A stretch of DNA of 64,000 nt from SOIL31 sp964636815. Its GTDB lineage: Bacteria > Babelota > Babeliae > Babelales > Vermiphilaceae. How positions within the stretch are numbered: the stretch's first letter is position 1; the number at the start of each line of letters is the position of its first letter. Position numbers and translations under genes: made by a program. Below are positions 35,510 to 42,506 of this stretch, piece after piece. The notes below the pieces were generated by a model that saw nothing but the letters and a program-made list of their open reading frames with translations, was not told the origin of the DNA and searched no databases. Location of the stretch: positions 1-64,000 of the forward strand of contig CAZWTF010000002.1 of NCBI GenBank assembly GCA_964636815.1, given 5' to 3'.

Positions 35510-36598
35510 ATGAAAAAAGTGTTAACCATTGGTAGCGGAATTCAAGATATTTTTACCAAATATGAAGATGTAGAAACATTAGATTTTCACACCAAAGAAG
35601 AAAATTTAGCATATGTATGTTTGCGCGCAGGAAAAAAAATAGAACTGCAAGATATCCTATATAATTGTGGTGGTGGCGCAACCAATAGTGCTGTTTCTTT
35701 TGCACGTAATGGATGTAATGCAGAAGCATTTTTTAAAATTGGCAATGATAAAGCCGGTGATTTTATTTTAAATAGTTTAAAAAAAGATAACGTTTGTACT
35801 GCACATGTTGTTCGTACCAATGAAGCCCCAACGGGGCAATCTTTTATTATTCCCGGTCCCCATGGCAACAGTGCAGTTTTGGTGTATCGTGGCGCAAATA
35901 TTACTTTAAAAAAAGAAGATCTCCCTGAAGATGCCATTAAAAACGCAAATCAATTGTATATAACATCTTTAAGTGGTCCTGCTGCACATCTTTTAATCCC
36001 TATCACACAAATGGCAAAAAAATATAATGTTCCAGTTGCAGCTAATCCTGGGACGAGCCAATTGCGTGCAGGTGCTGATTTTTTAAAAGAAGCGTTGGGT
36101 AATATTAATATTCTTATTTTAAACAGTTATGAAGCTGAACTACTTATGACATCACTCAAAGTAACTATTCCATCTCCCGATATTACTGAATCCCAAAGTG
36201 ACATATTACCAGAACTTTTTAAAAAACCTCTTGGCTCAGTATCCACCTGTTTTACATTAAAACAGTTTTTTACTACTGTGCACTCATGTGGACCAGATAT
36301 TATCGTTGTTACCAATGGATCTGAAGGCGTATACGCATCTGATAGAAAAAATATCTATTTTCACCCCAGCATAAAAATTAACATTGTTAGTAGCACTGGC
36401 GCAGGTGATGCATTTGGATCATCTTTTGTAGCACAATTACTCAATAACGCATCTATTGAAGATGCATTACGGACCGGAATTATTAACAGTTCTTCTGTTA
36501 TCAAACATCTTGGCACACAAAATGGATTATTAACACATGATGAACTAGAAAAAATAGCTGCTCATCTTGATAAAAAGTTACTCAAAAAATATCTTTAA
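35510..36598 (+). CDS. PfkB/ribokinase-family sugar or nucleoside kinase
   Basis: 362 residues with AAGGA 6-7 bases before the ATG. The first PfkB signature appears as NCGGGATNSAVSFARNG (residues about 50-66) and the second as VSSTGAGDAFGSSFVAQLL (about 300), where the Asp of GAGD is the catalytic base. The family phosphorylates ribose, fructose-phosphates, adenosine and others; substrate cannot be fixed. The chain is slightly longer than usual, with an insertion around residues 215-245. Cytoplasmic, monocistronic. Confidence 0.9.
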   Translation: MKKVLTIGSGIQDIFTKYEDVETLDFHTKEENLAYVCLRAGKKIELQDILYNCGGGATNSAVSFARNGCNAEAFFKIGNDKAGDFILNSLKKDNVCTAHVVRTNEAPTGQSFIIPGPHGNSAVLVYRGANITLKKEDLPEDAIKNANQLYITSLSGPAAHLLIPITQMAKKYNVPVAANPGTSQLRAGADFLKEALGNINILILNSYEAELLMTSLKVTIPSPDITESQSDILPELFKKPLGSVSTCFTLKQFFTTVHSCGPDIIVVTNGSEGVYASDRKNIYFHPSIKINIVSSTGAGDAFGSSFVAQLLNNASIEDALRTGIINSSSVIKHLGTQNGLLTHDELEKIAAHLDKKLLKKYL

Positions 36599-36673
36599 CC
36601 CCATCTTCAGCTTTACTTCCGATGAGGACCCCGATTAAAACAAAATGAAAATAAAAAAAATTGCGGAGTATAT

Positions 36674-39439
36674 ATGGAATCATATCAAACGCCTATCGAA
36701 ACTATTACACAAAACTTAACAGTAGACCCTGCAAAGGGATTATCTCATCAAGACGTCACACAAAGACAAAAACAACATGGCTACAATGTTTTAAAAGAAG
36801 TAAGACAACGCGGTATCATCGCAATTTTTATCAGTCAATTCCAAAATCCCCTTGTCTACATACTGTTTTTTGCTGCGCTGATTATTTTTATTTTTGGTGA
36901 AGATAAACTTGATGCATTTATTATCAGCGGCGTACTTTTTTTTAATGCCATTTTAGGCACCGTACAAGAAGCACGCACCAAAAACATTATTGAAAGTTTA
37001 AAACATTACATCAAAGCAGAAACGGTTGTATTGCGAGACGGATCAAAAACAGTTGTTGATGAAAAAGAACTTGTTGTTGGTGATATTATTTTTTTGCAGG
37101 AAGGTCAACGTGTTCCTGCCGATGCACGTATTGTTACCGCAGCCAATGTACGAGTTGATGAAGCAATATTAACTGGCGAAACTCATCCTACAATTAAACA
37201 AACTGACGTTATAACCAATAATGTTCCTCTTGGAGATCGCAAAAATATGCTCTTTAAAGGAACATATGTTTTAGCAGGTTTAACACAAGCTATTGTAACA
37301 GCAATAGGTGCTGATACAGAAATTGGAAAAATACAAATTATCACCGAAGAAATTGACACTGAAATTCCACTGCGCAAAGAGCTAGAACGCTTATCTCACT
37401 GGATATTGTTGTTTATCTTAGTCACGTGCCTCTTTTTATTTGTTGTTGGTCTATTCACTGGCAAACCAATTAAAGAGTTACTTGTTATGCTCACTGCTCT
37501 TTTTATTTGTGTGGTTCCTGAAGGACTGCCCGTTGTATTAACACTCGTTCTGGTGGCAGGAGCACTCCGTATGGCAAAACATTTTGTATTAGTGCGTAAC
37601 ATGCAAGCAGTAGAATCTTTAGGACGCACAAATGTGATTGTTATTGATAAAACGGGAACACTTACCCGTAATGAAATGGTTGTACCTGCTGTATGGACTG
37701 CCGATAGCATCTGGAATATTACAGGTGAAGGGTATCATTGCAAAGGTACTATATGTAAAAATGGTACGGTCATAAAAGAATTTGCACTTGAAAGTGATCT
37801 CGTACAAATGGCAATCGCTGCACATCTGCTGAATAATGCTGAAATTATTCATATCGCCCAACTTGATATTTTTGAAATTAAAGGGGATCCGACTGAAGCT
37901 GCTCTTTTTGTTTTTTCAGAAAAAATAAAATCTACTTTTATTAATGAAATTCAACAATATAAAAAAATATATGAAATCCCTTTTGAATCGGCTACACGAT
38001 ATCATGCTGCTTTTTATCGTATTAATAATGAAATTATAGCTTTTATTAATGGATCACCAGAAACATTATTTGCACGATCATCACAAACCCCCTACTTCGC
38101 TCCATCCTCCGCTAAAAGCTTCGAAGGACACGGTAAAGCTACGAAGGGCACGCAAGCAGGGCAAGCCGCACTCGACGAATTTTTAAAAGATGGATTACGT
38201 GTTGTTGCATTTGGCATAAAAAAATTCACTCCTGATGAATTTACAGATATTACAGAACGTAGCCAATATGAAGAACTTATCAAAGACAATATCACCCTCC
38301 TTGGTCTTGCAGGAATTGAAGATTCAATAAGATTAGAAGTTGCACCAATCATCAAAAAAACTCGTAATGCTGGATTATCAGTTATTATGGCAACAGGAGA
38401 TCACCAACAAACTGCTCTTAATGTTGCAAAACGTGTTGGTATTTTTCGCGAAGGTGATGATGTTGTTGATGGTTCAACCATTGACCAATTAACTGATGAA
38501 CAACTGCTTGCACGCCTTGATCATATCACAGTATTTTCACGCGTATCTGCTCAACACAAAATGCGCATTATTGATCTCCTGCAAAAATCAGGAAAAATTG
38601 TTGCCATGACTGGTGATGGAATTAATGATGCGCCATCATTAGTAAAAGCTGATCTTGGAATTGCAATGGGAAAAGTTGGAACAGAAGTAGCTAAACAAGC
38701 TTCAGACTTGGTTTTACTTAATGACTCTTTTGCAACCATTATTGAAGCAATAGAAGAAGGCCGACACATTTTTTACACACTCAAGCGTATCGTTCTTTAT
38801 TTTTTTTCTACCAACATGGGAGAAATATTAATTATTTTATTCGCTTTTCTCACAATACTTTTTACTGGCATAGATCTTCCCCTACCAATTACCGCAGTAC
38901 AAATCTTATGGCTTAATTTGGTAACCGATGGATTTTTGGATGTCGGTTTATCAATGGAGCCAAAAGAATCAGGATTACTTGAACGTGGTTGGCTTGAAAA
39001 GAAACAACAACTGATTGATCGAGCTTTATTACTCAAAATGTTATTCATGGCTATTCCAATGGGAATCGGTTCACTTACGCTATTTTTAATGTACTATCAA
39101 ACTGATCTCGCACACGCACGTACCATGACACTCATTACCATGGCAATGTATCAATGGTTTAACGCGTGGAACTGCCGTTCAGAAACACGTTCACTCTTTT
39201 CTCTTGGTTTATTTACGAACAAATGGCTCATTGCTGTAATGGCTCTGGTTCTTGCACTACAATCAGCAATTGTATACATACCATTTATGCGTTACATCTT
39301 TAAAACAGTACCCCTCACAATCAATGATTGGATTATTGTTGTAACAGTATCAGCACCAATTATTCTCTTAGAAGAAATTCGCAAAATGATTGCACGTAGA
39401 TGGTATTATCACGTTGACGCATCACAACAAAAAGAGTAG
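36674..39439 (+). CDS. P-type cation-transporting ATPase, calcium-pump-like (P2)
   Basis: 921 residues; GGAG lies 5 bases before the ATG. Order of domains: N-terminal cation-ATPase segment, actuator with ILTGET, membrane helix 4 with VVPEGLPVVLTLV (PEGL as in Ca2+ pumps), phosphorylation site VIDKTGTLTRNE, nucleotide domain, ATGDHQQTALNV, hinge MTGDGINDAPSLVKADLGIA, helix 6 LWLNLVTDGFLDVGLSMEP and four more helices. It should pump Ca2+ or a similar ion out of the cell using ATP. A short repetitive DNA element (38092-38165) is carried in frame within the nucleotide domain near residues 473-498, just after the GSPE block, where a loop can tolerate it. Confidence 0.93.
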   Translation: MESYQTPIETITQNLTVDPAKGLSHQDVTQRQKQHGYNVLKEVRQRGIIAIFISQFQNPLVYILFFAALIIFIFGEDKLDAFIISGVLFFNAILGTVQEARTKNIIESLKHYIKAETVVLRDGSKTVVDEKELVVGDIIFLQEGQRVPADARIVTAANVRVDEAILTGETHPTIKQTDVITNNVPLGDRKNMLFKGTYVLAGLTQAIVTAIGADTEIGKIQIITEEIDTEIPLRKELERLSHWILLFILVTCLFLFVVGLFTGKPIKELLVMLTALFICVVPEGLPVVLTLVLVAGALRMAKHFVLVRNMQAVESLGRTNVIVIDKTGTLTRNEMVVPAVWTADSIWNITGEGYHCKGTICKNGTVIKEFALESDLVQMAIAAHLLNNAEIIHIAQLDIFEIKGDPTEAALFVFSEKIKSTFINEIQQYKKIYEIPFESATRYHAAFYRINNEIIAFINGSPETLFARSSQTPYFAPSSAKSFEGHGKATKGTQAGQAALDEFLKDGLRVVAFGIKKFTPDEFTDITERSQYEELIKDNITLLGLAGIEDSIRLEVAPIIKKTRNAGLSVIMATGDHQQTALNVAKRVGIFREGDDVVDGSTIDQLTDEQLLARLDHITVFSRVSAQHKMRIIDLLQKSGKIVAMTGDGINDAPSLVKADLGIAMGKVGTEVAKQASDLVLLNDSFATIIEAIEEGRHIFYTLKRIVLYFFSTNMGEILIILFAFLTILFTGIDLPLPITAVQILWLNLVTDGFLDVGLSMEPKESGLLERGWLEKKQQLIDRALLLKMLFMAIPMGIGSLTLFLMYYQTDLAHARTMTLITMAMYQWFNAWNCRSETRSLFSLGLFTNKWLIAVMALVLALQSAIVYIPFMRYIFKTVPLTINDWIIVVTVSAPIILLEEIRKMIARRWYYHVDASQQKE
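38092..38165. repeat. Repetitive element inserted in frame in the P-type ATPase gene
   Basis: Two direct copies of TAAAAGCTTCGAAGGACACGG-like sequence (38113-38133 and 38134-38153, second copy one base shorter) lie in a GC-richer patch beginning CTACTTCGCTCCATCC. It is unlike the flanking codon use and resembles short interspersed repeats found between genes in other bacteria. Confidence 0.6.
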
Positions 39440-39468
39440 AGTTTAAGAAAAAATTTTACTCTTTTTTT
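39430..39468 (+). terminator. Possible weak terminator after the ATPase gene
   Basis: AAAAGAGT (39430-39437) can pair with ACTCTTTT (39458-39465), followed by T. It overlaps the ATPase stop codon and has a large loop, so read-through to the next gene is likely. Confidence 0.35.
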
Positions 39469-39484
39469 AACAAGGAAAACTCAT

Positions 39485-40165
39485 ATGAAAAAAAATATAA
39501 TCACCGCAACAGCATTATGCGCAGTATTACTCAACAATTCTGTCAATGCTGAAACACAATCGTCTGCTAAATCAAAAACTATTTCTTCTGTAGCAGATAT
39601 TATGGGCGATAGCAAAGTTACCATTGATGCAGCAATTGGTTTTGTTGAATCATTCGCTGTGATGGGAGACTGTCAAGAAGGACAAAAAGCGCGTAAAGAA
39701 ATTGAAGCAAAACGCGACTTGGCTGGTAGAGAAATCCAAGATGAATCAAAAAAATACGAAAAAGTAAAAAATGATTACATCAGCAAATCAACAACTATGA
39801 GTGATGCAGCGCGCGCAAAAGAAGAAAAACAACTTATGAAAATGGAACAAGAAATCAAAAATCTTGTCGCAGAAAAAGAAGATGAACTTAAAATGGACAT
39901 GCAATTTGCAACTGAAAATTTAGCACAAAATCTTGAAGCAACTGTTGCAAAACTTGCTGAAAATAAAAAATTAGACATCGTTTTTGATAAAATGACTGGT
40001 CGCGCAATGTATGTTTCAAATAAATTTGATTATACCGATGCAGCAATCAAAGAAATGGACAAAAGCTATGAAACTAAATTAGCACAAAGCAAACAAACTG
40101 AGTCTGCAACAAAAGTAGCTGATAATAAAACAGCTCCTGCTGCAAAAGCTAAAATAAGTGCATAA
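39485..40165 (+). CDS. OmpH/Skp-family periplasmic chaperone-like protein
   Basis: 226 residues with a signal peptide (MKKNIITATALCAVLLNNSV, NA). The body is a long paired helix (KARKEIEAKRDLAGREIQDE to KEDELKMDMQFATENLAQNL), followed by the beta-strand block KLDIVFDKMTGRAMYVSNKFDYTD, read here as two adjacent pieces, typical of OmpH, in which DYT(D/E) near the end is characteristic. Skp/OmpH proteins hold outer-membrane proteins in the periplasm on the way to BAM, fitting the beta-barrel at 31630. The C-terminal 25 residues are a Lys/Ala-rich extension. AAGGA lies 7 bases before the ATG; 45 bp after the ATPase gene. Confidence 0.85.
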   Translation: MKKNIITATALCAVLLNNSVNAETQSSAKSKTISSVADIMGDSKVTIDAAIGFVESFAVMGDCQEGQKARKEIEAKRDLAGREIQDESKKYEKVKNDYISKSTTMSDAARAKEEKQLMKMEQEIKNLVAEKEDELKMDMQFATENLAQNLEATVAKLAENKKLDIVFDKMTGRAMYVSNKFDYTDAAIKEMDKSYETKLAQSKQTESATKVADNKTAPAAKAKISA

Positions 40166-40194
40166 TAAGACCATAATTACAAAAAGGCGCTCTT

Positions 40195-40656
40195 ATGAAA
40201 AAAATGTTTTTCTTATCTTTTTTACTTATTCCGGCTACAACACATTGCATGGAAGAAAAATTAAATTTAAGTAAAGCTACACCAATAGAGCGCCAAGATC
40301 TTATAAGAACGCATTATTCCAATGTAGAAAATATTATATTCCCTTACTTTCAAGAGAATCATCATCTTATAGATCAAAAACAACAAGAATTCAAAAAAAT
40401 TAATTCTCATGGATATTCTGCTTTAGGATTTGCTGCTGTAGCAATCAAAGTATATTCTTCACATAGAGTACTTTCTATAAACAACGAACCGAGCATAATT
40501 TTTGATGGCGTCTCATACGCCGAAAAAAAAGATTTCATACAAAAATTACGTCAATATGGTTTTGAACCAACAGAAAAAGATAGAGAACTTGCTCTGCAAA
40601 TTGAATTGGAAGCAGAAATCAAACGTGATGATGGCAAATCTGACTTACTCGATTAA
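40195..40656 (+). CDS. Exported degenerate ankyrin-like protein, paralogue of the 40721 gene
   Basis: 153 residues. The signal peptide (MKKMFFLSFLLIPATTHC) is followed by MEEKLNL. The segment NSHGYSALGFAAVAIK, then FIQKLRQYGFEPTEKDRELA, resembles one ankyrin unit (G-T-AL--A and L---G--PT--D-ELA) with an insertion. The next gene has the same two blocks. A single degenerate unit cannot fold alone, so the fold remains uncertain. Monocistronic with a strong terminator. Confidence 0.7.
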   Translation: MKKMFFLSFLLIPATTHCMEEKLNLSKATPIERQDLIRTHYSNVENIIFPYFQENHHLIDQKQQEFKKINSHGYSALGFAAVAIKVYSSHRVLSINNEPSIIFDGVSYAEKKDFIQKLRQYGFEPTEKDRELALQIELEAEIKRDDGKSDLLD

Positions 40657-40674
40657 TCTATAAAAAATAATTTT

Positions 40675-40706
40675 AAAGCGGTTGGATACATCCAGCCGCT
40701 TTTTTT
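40675..40706 (+). terminator. Terminator after the 40195 gene
   Basis: AAAGCGGTTGGAT (40675-40687) pairs with ATCCAGCCGCTTT (40690-40702), one mismatch, then T4. The next start codon is only 15 bp away. Confidence 0.85.
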
Positions 40707-40720
40707 AAATATACAAAACT

Positions 40721-41344
40721 ATGAACAACAAAATATTATTTTTATTATCATGCTTTCTATTCTATTCTATAACCCAATGCATGGAAAAAGAAACAGTTCT
40801 TAAACCAAAAACTATGCAAGATATTCTCAATGATCGTACTAAAATCTATGAAAATAGAATCAACGAAGATCTTATATGTATTTTAATACCTACCGATGAT
40901 TACCTTTTTCGAAATAATCAAAGTGAGTCTTTGTGTAAGTTCATTAAGAAAAAAGATGAGAATAAAAAATTCTACGGAGTTGATTTATTCTATAATCACG
41001 AAGGATATTCTGCTTTTGGGTTCATAATAATAGCAATACAAAACAAATATTTGTTACGATATTCCTCTACATTAAACTCATTAATCAAAAGACCTAAAAT
41101 ACAAACCTCATTAAAGGATAGACAAAAAAGTATAAATGAACTGCTTTCTTTGAACTATGAACCAACAGAGAAAGACAGAGAGTTGGATAAGCTTGATGCA
41201 TATGAACAGGCAACACGAGCAAGATTGCTACTTAAGCATTCAACATTTTTAAAATTACACCCCATACCTCAAGATATTATAGATTACATACTACATACTA
41301 TGTTTGAAATAAAACTCCTCCCTATAAAAAAAGAAATTTCATGA
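40721..41344 (+). CDS. Exported degenerate ankyrin-like protein, paralogue of the 40195 gene
   Basis: 207 residues. The signal peptide (MNNKILFLLSCFLFYSITQC) is followed by MEKETVL. It shares with its neighbour the blocks NHEGYSAFGFIIIAIQ and LLSLNYEPTEKDRELD. The C-terminus has HPIPQDIIDYILHTMF, resembling the first helix of an F-box (LP-EII--IL), although too short to call. No ribosome site is seen and a terminator ends 15 bp upstream, so its transcription start must be very close. Its TGA overlaps the pth ATG (ATGA), showing translational coupling with pth. Confidence 0.68.
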   Translation: MNNKILFLLSCFLFYSITQCMEKETVLKPKTMQDILNDRTKIYENRINEDLICILIPTDDYLFRNNQSESLCKFIKKKDENKKFYGVDLFYNHEGYSAFGFIIIAIQNKYLLRYSSTLNSLIKRPKIQTSLKDRQKSINELLSLNYEPTEKDRELDKLDAYEQATRARLLLKHSTFLKLHPIPQDIIDYILHTMFEIKLLPIKKEIS

Positions 41345-41868
41345 ATAAAAAAATAAAAATAATTATCGGCCTTGGTAACCCAGGCAAGCAATATCATTAT
41401 AATCGTCACAACATTGGCTTTTTAATACTTGATGCACTCGCAGATAAACATAATGCATCATGGCAAAAAAAAGGCGATTACGAATATACAGATATTGAAG
41501 TGAATGGCGAAAAAATAACTCTCGTTAAACCACAAACGTTTATGAACAGTTCCGGCAAAGTAATTCCTGCCTTTTTAAAGCAAGGCATTAAAGCCGAAAA
41601 TTTATTAGTTGTGCATGATGAGCTGGAAAAACCGTTTGGGAACATTCAATTCAGAACAGGTGGAAGTCACCGAGGACACAACGGTTTAAGATCTATTATG
41701 GAATTCTGCGGACCAGATTTTGTGCGCTTAAGATTTGGTATCGGTCGTCCAGAACGAAAAGAAGAAGTTGCTCAATATGTTTTAAGCAACTTCTCTGAAA
41801 AAAATTCTGATCTTGAAGCAATGATTGATAAATCTATCGCAATGATTGATGATTTACTACAACAATAA
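41341..41868 (+). CDS. pth: Peptidyl-tRNA hydrolase
   Basis: 175 residues. It frees tRNA from peptidyl-tRNA that drops off the ribosome. Conserved blocks: GLGNPGKQYHYNRHNIGF with the catalytic His of RHNIGF, KPQTFMNSSGKVI, and VVHDELEKPFGNIQFRTGGS then HRGHNGLRSI. Length a little shorter than E. coli Pth (194). The start overlaps the stop of the exported 40721 protein by four bases, an odd pairing of a secreted unknown with a housekeeping enzyme. Confidence 0.95.
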   Translation: MNKKIKIIIGLGNPGKQYHYNRHNIGFLILDALADKHNASWQKKGDYEYTDIEVNGEKITLVKPQTFMNSSGKVIPAFLKQGIKAENLLVVHDELEKPFGNIQFRTGGSHRGHNGLRSIMEFCGPDFVRLRFGIGRPERKEEVAQYVLSNFSEKNSDLEAMIDKSIAMIDDLLQQ

Positions 41869-41890
41869 AAATTAAAATACTTTACTGATT

Positions 41891-42172
41891 CTATCTTCTA
41901 TTTTTAGCAGCATACGTATTTGAACGTGGTTGGTGAATATAAGCATTCTCTTGTCTATTGCGTTTCTTTATGCAATGATGACTATTGCTCTTTTCTGACT
42001 TTGATTTTTGATGCAAATGGTGTTGCTTTTCTATCTTGGATAATGGCTGTTGTGGATTATTTAAAGTATTCATCCAAAACATCATAACTGCTGTTGCAGC
42101 TTCCATTCGAGGTCTTACATCATTACCTGCTATACAAAATCCTGAAATCATCATAAGAAATAACTTTTTCAT
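41891..42172 (-). CDS. Small His/Lys-rich exported protein (tentative)
   Basis: 93 residues. A plausible signal peptide (MKKLFLMMISGFCIAG) precedes a hydrophobic stretch and then a basic, His-rich chain (KIEKQHHLHQKSKSEKSNSH, then KKRNRQ). No good ribosome site is seen: TGGA is too far. No domain recognised. It lies convergent to pth. Could be spurious, but its composition matches the next gene (42211), which has a good start. Confidence 0.48.
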   Translation of the reverse strand: MKKLFLMMISGFCIAGNDVRPRMEAATAVMMFWMNTLNNPQQPLSKIEKQHHLHQKSKSEKSNSHHCIKKRNRQENAYIHQPRSNTYAAKNRR

Positions 42173-42210
42173 AACTATTTTTTTTCCAGTACGATATTAT
42201 AAGCATATCT

Positions 42211-42450
42211 TTATTGATATCTTATTTTTTTATTACTTTTATTACCACGCGGTTTATGATTAAATTTTTTTGGTTGCTTCATGGGAATATTGATGCAGGA
42301 GTTATAATAACGGTATATTTTATTATTGTTATTGTTTTGCTGTGCTAACAGTTGTCTATCCGATTGATCATATATACTGTTTGTTTTATTTTTTACAGCA
42401 AATACACCACAAAAACTCATTAAAGCAACTATTGTTATACTACGCTTCAT
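42211..42450 (-). CDS. Small basic Asn-rich exported protein of unknown function
   Basis: 79 residues from ATG 42450, with AGAGGGG 5-6 bases upstream. The signal peptide (MKRSITIVALMSFCGVFA) leaves a mature chain of about 60 residues, rich in Asn and Lys/Arg (LLAQQNNNNNKIYRYY and PKKFNHKPRGNKSNKKIR). Likely unstructured, strongly basic. No domain recognised. Confidence 0.6.
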   Translation of the reverse strand: MKRSITIVALMSFCGVFAVKNKTNSIYDQSDRQLLAQQNNNNNKIYRYYNSCINIPMKQPKKFNHKPRGNKSNKKIRYQ

Positions 42451-42506
42451 CATTACCCCTCTCATTATATAATTTAATTTAAAAACATATTTTCACATAA
42501 AGATTA

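Noticed and set aside
40675..40702. Near-perfect inverted repeat before the 40721 gene as an operator
   Set aside because: A GC-rich stem followed directly by a T run and placed after a stop codon is better explained as a terminator.
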